NCBI RefSeq assembly: GCF_005930355.1
Contig: NZ_VDBO01000001.1
Coordinates: 903,339-967,338, forward strand
Length of the DNA: 64,000 nucleotides
From: Paenibacillus sinopodophylli
GTDB taxonomy: Bacteria > Bacillota > Bacilli > Paenibacillales > Paenibacillaceae
Direction: 5' to 3'
The position numbers and the translations under genes were made by a program. Below, piece after piece: positions 1 to 9,385 of the stretch. The notes below the pieces were generated by a model. That model worked only from the letters and a program-made list of their open reading frames with translations, did no database searches and was not told the DNA's origin. Each line of letters starts with the position of its first letter. Positions within the stretch are counted from its first letter, which is position 1.

Positions 1-1
1 T

Positions 2-1180
2 ATGAGCCGTATACTCATCCGAACAGGTATAAACGAAATCATGATCTCACCTTTTACAAGGTTCCTAAGAACCCCGTCTCTGGCATTCTGGGGCATAGGC
101 ATTATAATGATGGTAACCTCATGGTTTTTCTGGCCGTCCCCTGCTGTCGCTCTAATCGGTGCAGTACTACTTCCTGTCGCAATTCGAGTTGGTTTACCGG
201 CACTGGGTGCCGCTGTTGCCATGAATTTATTCGGTCATGGCATTGCATTATCAGGCGACTATATCATTCAAGGAGCGCCTAAGCTAACTGCGGATGCAGC
301 AGGCATTCCCGTAAGCGCAGTCATGCAAGCGAGTATCCCGCTCGTCATCGTTATGGGCGCCGTAACTACTGTAGCAGCCTTCTGGATGATGAAGCGGGAC
401 CAGAAGTCAGGCAAATGGAGAGACGGATTAATTGCTTCCTCTTCGTCATCTGCTTCGGACCATGATCCTAAAAATATAGCCGACCGCAATGCACTCTCGC
501 TCCGTACGAAACGAATCTTAGCGATAGCCATCCCTATACTCTTCGCGGTCGATGTCCTTGCCATGTATATGCTTAATTTGCAAGGAGGAGATGCTACCGC
601 CCTTATTGGCGGCACTGCAATCCTCATTATGCTGTTCATTACAATGCTTACGCATCGCGGAAAAGGCTTCGAGAAAACAACCAGCTATTTAATTGAAGGA
701 TTTGTATTCGGGTTCAAGGTATTCGGCCCGGTCATTCCGATTGCGGCTTTCTTCTATCTGGGCGACTCTGGCTTTCTATCGATGTTCGGTGAGAAGCTTC
801 CAGGCGGCTCCCTCGGAATCGTCAACGACTTAGGTATCGCACTTGCGCACATCGTTCCTGTGAACGGAGTTGTCGGCTCGATTACACTGACGGTTGTAGG
901 CGCGGTTACTGGTCTTGACGGCTCTGGCTTCTCTGGCATTTCGCTCGCAGGCTCCGTCGCCCAGCTGTTCGGCCAAGCGATCGGCTCTGGCATTGCGACA
1001 TTGACAGCGCTTGGCCAGGTTGCTGCCATTTGGGTTGGCGGCGGCACGATTATACCGTGGGCACTCATTCCTGCTGCCGCTATTTGCGGAGTTGATCCCT
1101 TCGAGCTAGCTCGTCGCAACTTGAAGCCCGTACTAATTGGATTGAGTGTGACAACCATCGTTGCTATGTTCTTGATTTAA
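2..1180 (+). CDS. Multi-pass membrane transporter, substrate unknown (N terminus at window edge)
   Basis: Open frame of 392 residues. Its first ATG is at the very edge of the window, so the true N terminus may lie upstream. Roughly ten hydrophobic segments are visible, with one charged cytoplasmic loop near residues 130-165 (KRDQKSGKW followed by a Ser-rich run) that splits the protein into two halves. The C-terminal half is Gly-rich, including GGGTIIPWALIPAA near residue 345. This layout suits a secondary ion or organic-anion permease, but I could not assign a family or substrate from motifs. Its 3' end overlaps the convergent NTR-domain gene by 17 nt, so the two transcripts must overlap. 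Confidence 0.6.
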   Translation: MSRILIRTGINEIMISPFTRFLRTPSLAFWGIGIIMMVTSWFFWPSPAVALIGAVLLPVAIRVGLPALGAAVAMNLFGHGIALSGDYIIQGAPKLTADAAGIPVSAVMQASIPLVIVMGAVTTVAAFWMMKRDQKSGKWRDGLIASSSSSASDHDPKNIADRNALSLRTKRILAIAIPILFAVDVLAMYMLNLQGGDATALIGGTAILIMLFITMLTHRGKGFEKTTSYLIEGFVFGFKVFGPVIPIAAFFYLGDSGFLSMFGEKLPGGSLGIVNDLGIALAHIVPVNGVVGSITLTVVGAVTGLDGSGFSGISLAGSVAQLFGQAIGSGIATLTALGQVAAIWVGGGTIIPWALIPAAAICGVDPFELARRNLKPVLIGLSVTTIVAMFLI

Positions 1181-1751
1181 GCTGTTTACTCTTCATCATG
1201 AACAAGATTAAGAACGAGGAACCTAGCACGACTATTAGAATGAATATAACAAGGCTGCGCGGGAAAGACTCTCCCTCCTGCTCTTCAGCGCTGAGGGGCT
1301 GCGGCGGCAACGAGCCGCTGCCTAGCTGTGCAATATGCGAATCAGCATCGCTACGAAGTAAAGTTCCGCTGCATAAGTTCACTTCAAGCGCAGCACCTGT
1401 AGCTCTGGCATAAACCAAATAGCGTTCTCCTTCTTTGAAAGTATAGCCGCAGCTGTCCTCACTGCCTGCCGTAAGCACTTCTATCTTAGGCGCTACATGT
1501 CCCTTCCATACTTCTGAAACCTGGAAGCTTGTTTTCACAGAAGTCCCGTTAGATCGTAACCACGCTGCAGCAGATGGTTTCACAGAAACCGCGGTACCTT
1601 CGAACACCGCGTCGCTTTTGTTCATTGTATCCTGTATAGTACCCCGTTCTACACATGAGCAAGCCAGCGCCGTTTTTGGTGAATACAATAAACTGGCGAA
1701 TAAGATAAGTACAAGTGCCCCCACAATCATGCTACTTTTTTTGTTAAACAT
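1164..1751 (-). CDS. Secreted, membrane-anchored NTR/TIMP-like domain protein
   Basis: 195 residues if started at the ATG at 1751, which follows a G-rich stretch (CGGGGG). The frame is open further upstream, but that part is repeat DNA. An N-terminal hydrophobic segment ends in TALACSC, and the CxC directly after the signal peptide is typical of netrin/TIMP-like (NTR) domains. Further cysteines (SCGYTF, NLCSGT) could pair with it, and the core (VSEVWKGH, GERYLVYA) fits the bacterial TIMP-like fold. A second hydrophobic helix near the C terminus followed by KSKQLKSR suggests a surface protein anchored by its tail. In animals NTR domains inhibit metalloproteinases; the bacterial role is not established. 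Confidence 0.75.
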   Translation of the reverse strand: MFNKKSSMIVGALVLILFASLLYSPKTALACSCVERGTIQDTMNKSDAVFEGTAVSVKPSAAAWLRSNGTSVKTSFQVSEVWKGHVAPKIEVLTAGSEDSCGYTFKEGERYLVYARATGAALEVNLCSGTLLRSDADSHIAQLGSGSLPPQPLSAEEQEGESFPRSLVIFILIVVLGSSFLILFMMKSKQLKSRT

Positions 1752-1788
1752 TAGATACCCCCGAATATCTCTATGTATTAGGTAAAAA

Positions 1789-1877
1789 GAAACGTCTGAT
1801 AGCGTCCTTTCTATAGACGCCATCGTTTCTGCGAAACCTATAGGGAAAGCATATGTAAAATCATATACTATCCTATA
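1789..1877 (+). repeat. Two-hairpin dispersed repeat, copy A
   Basis: Copy A of a family found five times in this window. Hairpin 1 is framed by GAAACG (1789-1794) and CGTTTC (1824-1829), with an inner pair GCGTC/GACGC (1802-1806, 1816-1820). Hairpin 2 pairs TATAGG (1839-1844) with CCTATA (1872-1877), with inner ATATG/CATAT. It aligns closely with copy E along its whole length. It lies upstream of the NTR-domain gene and on the opposite strand to it. Confidence 0.7.
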
Positions 1878-1940
1878 CGTCAAAAAAGGCCTTTAAACTA
1901 AGACGCATTTCACTGGAAATATGTTGCATTGTTGGGAATA

Positions 1941-1987
1941 AAAAATGCTCCTCGCATAGCTTAGGCTACGTGAGAAGCATTTTTTTG
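1941..1987. terminator. Bidirectional hairpin terminator
   Basis: Imperfect long stem: AATGCT on the left arm pairs with AGCATT on the right, continuing through CTC/GAG and TAGC/GGCTA around a TTA loop. It is flanked by A-runs on the left and T-runs on the right, so it can act on both strands. On the minus strand it lies about 110 nt past the stop of the MMPL gene. Confidence 0.75.
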
Positions 1988-2095
1988 TGTATGAACAGCT
2001 TAACTAACTTATGAGTACTTTACAGCTTAAATTAGCTTTCTCGCAGCGATATTTCAATTTTGAAGTTCAAGCATTCATTTCGGTAGTGAGCTGTA

Positions 2096-4318
2096 CTAAT
2101 GATTCGATGTTTGTTTGGATTCTTCTACGAGCTCAACCTTTGCCGGCCAAAATGCTTTTTTGCCAAGCAAGGTCGTAATCGCTGGCACGAGGAACGGACG
2201 CACGATAAACGTATCCATCAGGACGCCTATTGCCGTTATAAGTCCGAATTGGACAAGCACTTGAATCGGCAGTGATGCGAGTACTGCGAACGTAGCCGCT
2301 AGAATCAAACCTGCGGAAGTGATAACGCCACCTGTTTCGCTCACGCCTTCCTTAATTGCCTGCTTCAAAGGCATGGTCTTTTTCTTCTGCCAGATGCTAG
2401 AGATCATAAAGATGTTGTAATCCTCGCCTAGTGCAATTAAGAATACGAACGCGTATAACGGAATCGCACCTTGAATGGCATCAACACCCATAAAGTAATG
2501 CAAGATGATCCAGCCTAAGCCTAGCGCTGCTGCATATGAGAGCAATACCGTTCCAATGAGATACAATGTGGCCGTTATTGATCTCAGATATGCTAACAGC
2601 AATACCATAATGAGGCCGATGACTAACGGAATGATCACAGAATTATCTCGGTCAGTCAGCTCTTTGGAATCGTACTGCGTCGCTGTCTGCCCGCCAATCC
2701 ATACCTTCTGGTCTGGATCCGCAACCTGTGCTCCTGCAAGCTCCGTCTCCGCCGCCACTCTGAGAAGTGGAATGGTATCCATCGCCTCCTGCGAATAGGG
2801 GTTCGTATTCAGAATGACGGAATACGACAGCATATTCGGATCATCAATGCTTTGTTTTGGCTCTTGAACGTGATCAACAAGGGCAACTTTAGCCAGTTTG
2901 TCTGCCACATTTGCATTCGAACCATCCGTCTGCACAACTACAGTAATAGGTGCTAAATCACCAGGCGTGAAGGTTTTGGAAATAACCTCAAACCCTTCTC
3001 TTGACGGCATATCCTTAGGGAAAGAGGACAGCAGATCGTACGTAAACTTAATTTGACTTGAGAAGCTTGCCAGAATACCTAATATGACAACGGATGAAAT
3101 GACAACCATCCAAGGTTTCGCAATAACAAGACTGCCGATTTTGGAGCCCAGTTTTTTGTCCGGGTTCGGCTTGCGGTAGGTTTTTCCTTTCTTGCCGGCA
3201 CGTACCTGCTCCATAAATTCCGTGCGAGGAATGAATGGGAAGAATGAAGCTCTGCCAATAATCGATAGCAAGGCTGGCACAAGTGTTAAGCTTGCAATAC
3301 CCATAATAAGGATCGACAAGCTGAATGGTACGGCAAAGCGTTCATAAGCGCCGTATTTTGCCGCAAGCAATGCAAGCAATGACAAGACAACTGTAAATCC
3401 ACTCATTGCGATCGCACCTGAAGCATCCTTGAAGGAGCGTTTCAGTGCTTTCATCTTATCGTTCTCACGCGTTAATTCCTGACGGAAATGCGAGATGAAA
3501 AATAAGCAATAATCAGTGCCCGCTCCGAACAACAGTACCGTCATGATCGATATAGCCTGTGCATCGACCGTAATCCAGCCTTCTCCAGCCATCCAGCCGA
3601 GCAGCGGGCTCGTGACAGCGTAAGCAAAGCCAACTCCGATCAAAGGAATGATAGCCAGAATCGGCGATCTGTAAATGAGCAGCAGCAGCACAAGCACGAT
3701 AAGCACGGTTGCAATAAGAAGCGATACGTCTGCTCCCTTGAACAGGTCAGTAGCATCTACTGAAATCCCTGCTGGTCCACTTACCCGCACGCTTAGTTCG
3801 GAAGCATCATCTACAGCAACCTCGAACGGTTTCTTGCCTGAAGCATCACCGATGATCGATTTTATCTCCTCGATATTTTCTTTAAGAACTTCGGTTTCTG
3901 CATTCTCACCAAATGCGATGGGCTGTACCAGCGTCGTACCATCTTCAGAAGCGAATGCTTCTAGTGCTGGTAGCGGCAATTGATGAAGTGGTACGACTTC
4001 ACCTTGCTCCTTCAAGGGGTTTTCTACGATATGCTGAGTCGTTTTCTGAATAAGGCTATAGTCATCATCCGATAATCCACCTTCACGATGCCAGACGATT
4101 AATGCCGGAATACCTGATGAACTAGGGAATTTCTCTTTAATGAGCTGATCCGCAAGCACTGACGGACTGTCAACCTCAAGATTCGGAGCATTGCTCTGCT
4201 CCTTTTCTCCAACAGCAGGAAGAAACACGCTCAGAACTGCAGCAAGTATGATCCATGCGATTAGTGTAACCCATCGCGTACGAGGTCCTGCAATTACCCC
4301 TGCTAATTTTTCGATCAT
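2096..4318 (-). CDS. MMPL/RND-family membrane exporter
   Basis: About 740 residues in the classical two-fold layout: TM1, a large external loop (about 45-195), five or so helices, then a repeat of the same plan. Two family signatures carry the conserved Asp-Tyr pair of the proton relay, GAGTDYCLFF in the first half and ALGEDYNIF in the second. Such proteins export lipids, drugs or siderophores using the proton gradient. The start at 4318 (MIEKLAGV) is chosen because GGAGG lies 9 nt ahead; an ATG seven codons further upstream has no such site. It is divergent from a TetR gene that probably controls it. The substrate cannot be read from the sequence. Confidence 0.9.
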   Translation of the reverse strand: MIEKLAGVIAGPRTRWVTLIAWIILAAVLSVFLPAVGEKEQSNAPNLEVDSPSVLADQLIKEKFPSSSGIPALIVWHREGGLSDDDYSLIQKTTQHIVENPLKEQGEVVPLHQLPLPALEAFASEDGTTLVQPIAFGENAETEVLKENIEEIKSIIGDASGKKPFEVAVDDASELSVRVSGPAGISVDATDLFKGADVSLLIATVLIVLVLLLLIYRSPILAIIPLIGVGFAYAVTSPLLGWMAGEGWITVDAQAISIMTVLLFGAGTDYCLFFISHFRQELTRENDKMKALKRSFKDASGAIAMSGFTVVLSLLALLAAKYGAYERFAVPFSLSILIMGIASLTLVPALLSIIGRASFFPFIPRTEFMEQVRAGKKGKTYRKPNPDKKLGSKIGSLVIAKPWMVVISSVVILGILASFSSQIKFTYDLLSSFPKDMPSREGFEVISKTFTPGDLAPITVVVQTDGSNANVADKLAKVALVDHVQEPKQSIDDPNMLSYSVILNTNPYSQEAMDTIPLLRVAAETELAGAQVADPDQKVWIGGQTATQYDSKELTDRDNSVIIPLVIGLIMVLLLAYLRSITATLYLIGTVLLSYAAALGLGWIILHYFMGVDAIQGAIPLYAFVFLIALGEDYNIFMISSIWQKKKTMPLKQAIKEGVSETGGVITSAGLILAATFAVLASLPIQVLVQFGLITAIGVLMDTFIVRPFLVPAITTLLGKKAFWPAKVELVEESKQTSNH

Positions 4319-4451
4319 TTGACAAATCCTCCATTTCACATTTTACCTGTTATCGTTTAAAATAAAACCAGGCGATGATTTAATTATATATACCCGAAGG
4401 TTAATTAATCAATCTAAATTTATTACAATTTGATGAATGGAGGTCATGGCC
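4319..4451. promoter_or_regulatory. Divergent control region between the MMPL exporter and TetR gene
   Basis: AT-rich intergenic region holding both promoters. It contains the palindrome TTAATTAA (about 4401-4408) inside an AT-rich stretch, a candidate for the TetR operator. No clean -35/-10 pair could be fixed by eye. Autoregulation by the TetR product is inferred from the divergent arrangement only. Confidence 0.4.
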
Positions 4452-5075
4452 ATGAGCGACGAGCAGGTAAAACGCAAGCCAGGCCGCCCAAAAGGCACAG
4501 GTTCGATTCAAACGATGCAGCAAATTTTACGTACAGCAGCCTTTCTATTTATGGATCAAGGCTTTGAGAAGGTATCCTTGGAAGGTGTTGCGAAGGCTTG
4601 TGGCGTTACCAAAGCCAGCGTCTACTATTATTTCAATAACAAAAGCCATCTCTTCACAGACTGTCTTCAATTTGTGTTGAAAATGGCTTATGACAATACG
4701 GCTATCCTTCTCCTTGTTGACGGTACGCTCAAAGAACGTTTGCTTAGCGTTGCCGTTCGCCATATGAAAAACGCACATGTTGAATTCGAAACGATGATGC
4801 GTGAAGCATCTTCAGGCTTATCATTGGAGCAGATCGATAGCATTCGTGCAAGCGAGAATGCGCTGCATGTCCTTATTTGCTCTGTATTTAAGAAAGCGAT
4901 GGATGAAGGTGAAATTGCTGTGAGTGATCCGTTGCTGCTTGCCCACCTTTTTACAGCCATGCTGACCGTACGTAATCGCAAAGAAATTATTAATGACGAA
5001 AAAACAGTGGAACAAGCTGCGTTCGAAATCGTAGAACTACTGTGGGCTGGTTTAGAACCGCGTTTGAAAGACTAA
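4452..5075 (+). CDS. TetR/AcrR-family transcriptional regulator
   Basis: 207 residues from the third in-frame ATG (MSDEQVKRK). It is preferred because GGAGG lies 8 nt ahead of it and too close to the earlier two. A basic stretch (RKPGRPKGTG) precedes a TetR helix-turn-helix: AAFLFMDQGFEKVSLEGVA then GVTKASVYYYFNNKSHLF. The remaining two thirds is an alpha-helical ligand and dimerisation domain typical of the family. It is divergent from the MMPL exporter and followed after 17 nt by a DUF3817 gene, so it probably represses the exporter until a substrate binds. Confidence 0.9.
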   Translation: MSDEQVKRKPGRPKGTGSIQTMQQILRTAAFLFMDQGFEKVSLEGVAKACGVTKASVYYYFNNKSHLFTDCLQFVLKMAYDNTAILLLVDGTLKERLLSVAVRHMKNAHVEFETMMREASSGLSLEQIDSIRASENALHVLICSVFKKAMDEGEIAVSDPLLLAHLFTAMLTVRNRKEIINDEKTVEQAAFEIVELLWAGLEPRLKD

Positions 5076-5092
5076 TAATCGGAGGTAATCAC

Positions 5093-5380
5093 ATGTTCAA
5101 AACGGCCATGGGCCGACTGCGTGTCGTCGGGTTTTATGAAGGTATTTCTTTTCTTGTACTGCTGCTCATCGCTATGCCACTTAAGTATTGGGCAGATATT
5201 CCCCAAGCTGTAACCGTTGTCGGCGGATTGCACGGACTATTATTTGTTCTTTATATGCTCGCGGTACTCCATGTATGGATCGTTCACCGCTGGTCGATCT
5301 TTAAAGCAGCAGCCGCGTTCATTGCAGCATTCTTGCCATTCGGCACATTCGTGCTTGATAAGAAACTGCTTCGCGAATAA
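5093..5380 (+). CDS. DUF3817 integral membrane protein
   Basis: 95 residues from MFKTAMGRL, with GGAGG seven nt ahead; the longer frame overlapping the TetR gene has no ribosome site. Three hydrophobic helices are visible, and the core motif GFYEGISFLVLLLIAMPLKY plus the GGLHGLLF segment match the small DUF3817 membrane family found across Bacilli and Actinobacteria. No biochemical role is known. It is probably co-transcribed with tetR. The stop is followed within 14 nt by repeat copy B, whose large second hairpin probably ends the transcript. Confidence 0.85.
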   Translation: MFKTAMGRLRVVGFYEGISFLVLLLIAMPLKYWADIPQAVTVVGGLHGLLFVLYMLAVLHVWIVHRWSIFKAAAAFIAAFLPFGTFVLDKKLLRE

Positions 5381-5393
5381 TAACAAACAAGGT

Positions 5394-5502
5394 GAAACGG
5401 CTGTCGCCGTCCTTTTGCGGCGCGGCGCGTTTCATTCCGAGAAATACAAGAAGGGCAGTCCCATCGTCATCTGTGATGACATTGTGACTGCCCTTCTTGT
5501 AT
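5394..5502 (+). repeat. Two-hairpin dispersed repeat, copy B, with long second hairpin
   Basis: Hairpin 1: GAAACG (5394-5399) with CGTTTC (5428-5433) and inner CGCCG/CGGCG. The following TTCATTCCGAGAAATA is shared with copies C and D. Hairpin 2 is far longer here: arms of about 28 nt (5444-5471 and 5475-5502) around a TGT loop with only three mismatches. It sits between convergent DUF3817 and cysI and probably terminates both, although T-runs after the stem are weak. Confidence 0.75.
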
Positions 5503-5525
5503 GGCTACCTGAATTATGATCGCTT

Positions 5526-7250
5526 CTAGTTGTGGAATTCCTGTCCATCATGAACAGCTTTCACATAACCAGCACGGATAACAAAATCACCGAAATGCTC
5601 TCCTGCATCACGTTCCTTCGCATATTGACTAATAATTGGGCGAAGAGTGTCCAAAATTTCGGTTTCATCAATGTTCTCGCGGTAAAGCTTGTTAAGTCTT
5701 TCACCAGCATGGCCGGCACCCATATACATATTGTATTTCCCAAGTGCCTTACCAATAAACGAAATTTCACCCAGAGCAGGTCTTGCACAGCCGTTCGGGC
5801 AGCCTGTCATCCGTATATTAATTTCTTTGTCGCGCAGGCCAGCTTCGTTAATAATCGGCTCTAGCTTGTCAATGAGTGACGGCAAGTAACGTTCTGCTTC
5901 TGCCATTGCCAGTCCGCATGTAGGCAATGATACACAGGACAATGAGCTTCTGCGAAGTGCAGAAAGATGTGCTCCATCCGTCAATCCGTATTGCTCAGCC
6001 AGCTCCGTAATTTTACGTTTCTTCTGGCTAGTCACGTTGCCGATAATCAAGTTCTGGTTTGGTGTAATGCGGAAATCGCCGGTGTGTACCTTGGCAATTT
6101 CTCTAAGTCCGGTCATTAGCGGGTATCCTTCTTGATCATCAATACGTCCGCTTTGAATGTACAACGTCAAATTCCATTTGCCGTTGCTACCCTTCAACCA
6201 GCCATAACGATCGCCGTTATTCTCGAATTGATAAGGGCGTACATCCTCAAGCTGCCAACCCAAACGATTCTGCAGCTCCTCCTTGAACCATTCAATACCG
6301 TGACGATCAATCGTATATTTGAATCTTGCGTTTTTGCGGATCGAGCGGTTTCCGTAATCACGCTGGATCATAATCGTTTTCTCTGCAAGGGCCACAATGC
6401 GTTCAGGCGGGCAGAAGCCTATGACCTTGCCAAGCTGAGGGTAAGTTGTCGTATCGCCATGGGACATGCCCATGCCGCCGCCTACCGAGATATTAAAGCC
6501 TTTCAGCTTGCCTTCCTCAATGACAGCGATATAACCGATATCCTGAGAGAATACGTCAACATCATTGTAAGGCGGAATAGCAAAGCCGATTTTGAACTTA
6601 CGAGGCAAATAAACGGGACCATAGATCGGTTCAACCTCTGCTCCGTCCTGCTGACCGTCCACAACCTTCTCGCCATCCAGCCAAATTTCATGGTATGCCC
6701 GAGTGCGCGGTGCCAAATGATCGTTGACCTGACGCGCCCAGTGGCTAACCTCGCCATGATGATCGGATTGAAACGGATTAGGACTGCACATGACGTTGCG
6801 GTTAACGTCGCCACAAGCAGCTAGGGTCGTCATCAGCTCGTCATTAATTTTTTTGAGCGTAGGCTTCAGATTCCACTTTAGAATCCCGTGCATTTGAAAG
6901 GTTTGTCTAGTTGTCAGCCGCAGCGTGCCGTTGCCGTATTTATGCGCAAGTCCATCCATGGCAAGCCATTGCTGAGATGTCGCTACACCGCTAGGCAGCA
7001 CAACACGAAGCATGAATTGAAATGCAGGTTCAAGCTTCTGACGCTCGCGTTCGTTGCGCAGATCTCTGTCATCCTGCATATAGCTCCCGTGAAACTTCAA
7101 CAGCCGATTGTCATCCTCAGGCAATCCGCCTGTAATCGGATTTTTCAGCGTTTCTACCAACGCTCCGCGCAGGTAGTTGCTTTCGATTTTAATATGTTCG
7201 ACTTCACTTGGAGGCCCGCCGATCGGTTTAACCAATTGCTCTTTTGCCAT
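5526..7250 (-). CDS. cysI: Assimilatory sulfite reductase (NADPH) hemoprotein, beta subunit
   Basis: 574 residues, the usual length for CysI. The start is the ATG of MAKEQLVKP, with AGGAG about 9 nt upstream. It reduces sulfite to sulfide with six electrons at a siroheme coupled to a 4Fe-4S cluster. The four cluster cysteines are visible in SCVSLPTC (near residue 437) and TGCPNGC (near 483). The two-fold ferredoxin-nitrite/sulfite reductase repeat is evident, and the Arg-rich anion-binding motif RLTTRQTFQ is present. It lies 55 nt after cysJ on the same strand, forming a cysJI operon. Neither sulfate-activation genes nor siroheme genes are in the window. Confidence 0.96.
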   Translation of the reverse strand: MAKEQLVKPIGGPPSEVEHIKIESNYLRGALVETLKNPITGGLPEDDNRLLKFHGSYMQDDRDLRNERERQKLEPAFQFMLRVVLPSGVATSQQWLAMDGLAHKYGNGTLRLTTRQTFQMHGILKWNLKPTLKKINDELMTTLAACGDVNRNVMCSPNPFQSDHHGEVSHWARQVNDHLAPRTRAYHEIWLDGEKVVDGQQDGAEVEPIYGPVYLPRKFKIGFAIPPYNDVDVFSQDIGYIAVIEEGKLKGFNISVGGGMGMSHGDTTTYPQLGKVIGFCPPERIVALAEKTIMIQRDYGNRSIRKNARFKYTIDRHGIEWFKEELQNRLGWQLEDVRPYQFENNGDRYGWLKGSNGKWNLTLYIQSGRIDDQEGYPLMTGLREIAKVHTGDFRITPNQNLIIGNVTSQKKRKITELAEQYGLTDGAHLSALRRSSLSCVSLPTCGLAMAEAERYLPSLIDKLEPIINEAGLRDKEINIRMTGCPNGCARPALGEISFIGKALGKYNMYMGAGHAGERLNKLYRENIDETEILDTLRPIISQYAKERDAGEHFGDFVIRAGYVKAVHDGQEFHN

Positions 7251-7305
7251 TATTGCTGTCTCCTCTCGCAATCATTCGCGAACTTATCTTGTTGTTCATT
7301 ATTTA

Positions 7306-9174
7306 TTAATATACGTCACGCTGGTAGCGCTGCTGCTCTTGCATATTATCCAAATAAGCAGCAGCTTCTTCTCCGCTTAATGAACCCTCTTGCTGGATCA
7401 CTGTCAACAATGCGGAATGCACATCATGTGCCATATGCTTCTCGTCGCCGCAGATATATACATGAGCGCCTTCTTGCAGCCATGTATAGAGTTCTTTACT
7501 ATTCTCAAGTACGCGCTGCTGCACATAAACCTTCTCTTCCATATCGCGGGAGAATGCTACGTCAAGCTTCGTTAATACGCCATCCTTGAGCATTCTTTGC
7601 CAATCGGTTTGATACAAGAAATCAGTAACGAAATGGCGATCGCCATAGAACAACCATGTTTTACCTTCTGCTCCAAGCTCCTCACGCTCTTCAAGGAACG
7701 AACGGAATGGAGCAACGCCTGTTCCCGGTCCAATCATGATAACAGGCACGTCAGGGTTCGAAGGCAGCTTGAAGTTCGGATTCTGTTGAATGTAAATCGG
7801 CAAGCTGTCACCTGGTTGAATGCGGTCTGCGCAATGAATAGAGCATACACCATAACGGTCACGGCCATGCGCTTCATAACGGACAGCACGAATAGTCAGA
7901 TGCACTTCGTCCTCATTAGCCTTGAAGCTGCTGGCGATGGAATATAGCCTTGCAGGCAGCTTACGCAGAATCGATGTCAAACTGCTGGCAGTCGCTTTCC
8001 ATGGTGCGAAGTCTTGTACCAGATCAAGCAGATCACGGCCACTCGCATACGCCTTGAGTTCTTGCTCTTTGCCTGGCGCGAGTAGTTCACTTAGTGCTGG
8101 ATTAGCGGACAGTTCTGCTGCTTGCGTAAGCAGCGGCTTCGTCAGGACTGAAATTTCATAGTGCTTCAGAAGAGCGTCCCGCAGCGTACCTTGATCGCCG
8201 TTCTTATTTATTGCAACGTTTTCATCGGGATTGAAGTTAAGCTCTTTAATAATCGCATCCACTAATTCAGGATGATTCTCCGGGTATATACCTAGGCTGT
8301 CACCAGGCTCATACGATAAATCAGAGCCTTCGAGTGACAGCTCCAAATGACGTGTTTCTCGATCGGAGCCGCGGCCGTTCAAGTTCAGGTTAGCCAGCAC
8401 CTCGGCTTTAAACGGGTTGGAACGTGAGTACGCGGATTGCGCGACAACTGCCTCCACGCCTGCACCCTGTACTGTAGCCGCTCCTGTGCTGGAAGCACCG
8501 CTAAGTCGCTCATTCAAGGCGCTAATAACCTGTGCGGTCCATGCTGCAACTGACTCATCATAATCAAGATCGCAGTCTACACGAGGACTAAGACGCTTGC
8601 CGCCCAACTCCTCAAGACGCTGATCGAAATCTTTGCCTGTTTGGCAGAAAAACTCATAAGACGTATCACCAAGTCCGAGAACCGAGAAGAACAGATTATC
8701 GAATTGCGGCGCGCGTTTGCTGTATAGAAGTTCATGGAGAGCGCGTGCATTATCAGGCGGCTCGCCTTCGCCGTGCGTGCTTGCAATGACCAATAAATTT
8801 TCGACTTTTTTCAAACCGTTCATTTTGAATTTGTTCATTGCAGCAACGGTAACCTGCATGCCTTGCTCTTCGAGCTTGCGTGCAACACCTGCAGCCAGCC
8901 TCTGGCAATTTCCAGTTTGTGAGCCGAACAGAATCGTAACCTCGCGCGATGCTGCTGGCGCTTGGTTCACGGCCTCAATTACTTGCGTGCTTGGCGCTTC
9001 AGAAGCGGCCAGAATGGCGTCTCCAATAGTTGGCGTGCCAGCGGATGCTTGACGAGCAAACATGTAGCCGGTCAGCCAAATTTGCTGAGACTCGGTCAGT
9101 GTTGGAAGCAATCGGTTCAATAGCTCAACTTGCTCCTGATTAAAAGGACTGTTCGTTACTTGAAGTTGCAACAA
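7306..9174 (-). CDS. cysJ: Assimilatory sulfite reductase (NADPH) flavoprotein, alpha subunit
   Basis: About 620 residues. Domain order: N-terminal helix region; flavodoxin-like FMN domain (LFGSQTGNCQRLA near residue 85, then ASTHGEGEPPDNA); connecting/FAD domain (RLYSIASS); and NADPH domain (MIGPGTGVAPFRSFLEER, then YICGDEKHMAHDV). It passes electrons from NADPH through FAD and FMN to CysI. The start is a TTG preceded by GAGGTGG; a second TTG one codon later has slightly better spacing. The region upstream (9175-9353) must hold the operon promoter, but no CymR-type box was identified. Confidence 0.96.
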   Translation of the reverse strand: MLQLQVTNSPFNQEQVELLNRLLPTLTESQQIWLTGYMFARQASAGTPTIGDAILAASEAPSTQVIEAVNQAPAASREVTILFGSQTGNCQRLAAGVARKLEEQGMQVTVAAMNKFKMNGLKKVENLLVIASTHGEGEPPDNARALHELLYSKRAPQFDNLFFSVLGLGDTSYEFFCQTGKDFDQRLEELGGKRLSPRVDCDLDYDESVAAWTAQVISALNERLSGASSTGAATVQGAGVEAVVAQSAYSRSNPFKAEVLANLNLNGRGSDRETRHLELSLEGSDLSYEPGDSLGIYPENHPELVDAIIKELNFNPDENVAINKNGDQGTLRDALLKHYEISVLTKPLLTQAAELSANPALSELLAPGKEQELKAYASGRDLLDLVQDFAPWKATASSLTSILRKLPARLYSIASSFKANEDEVHLTIRAVRYEAHGRDRYGVCSIHCADRIQPGDSLPIYIQQNPNFKLPSNPDVPVIMIGPGTGVAPFRSFLEEREELGAEGKTWLFYGDRHFVTDFLYQTDWQRMLKDGVLTKLDVAFSRDMEEKVYVQQRVLENSKELYTWLQEGAHVYICGDEKHMAHDVHSALLTVIQQEGSLSGEEAAAYLDNMQEQQRYQRDVY

Positions 9175-9353
9175 TATCCACCTCTCATAAACATAAGTTC
9201 ATCATTACGTTTCATCGTCATTTAAAATTTGTTCGTTTGTATTTCGTCATATTTCGATATTACTAAAGCTAACATAATCAGACTAAACGTTCAACGACCC
9301 TATCCCCCACCAATAAATCCATTTTTATGCAATTAACCTGAAATTACTTGGAA

Positions 9354-9385
9354 AATAAAAAAATCAGAGCAAAATGCTCTGATTT
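9354..9385 (-). terminator. Rho-independent terminator of the uppP transcript
   Basis: AAATCAGAGCA (9361-9371) pairs perfectly with TGCTCTGATTT (9375-9385) around a 3-nt loop. On the minus strand the stem is followed by a run of seven T residues and more T-rich sequence. It closes the co-directional run that ends with uppP. Confidence 0.85.

Noticed and set aside
1752-1883. 44-codon N-terminal extension of the NTR-domain protein
   Set aside because: The extension is encoded by repeat copy A and would precede the signal peptide; the internal ATG at 1751 fits better.
6132-7589. Two long plus-strand frames (230 and 233 codons) antisense to cysI and cysJ
   Set aside because: They mirror conserved sulfite reductase codons, have no ribosome sites and no recognisable domains.
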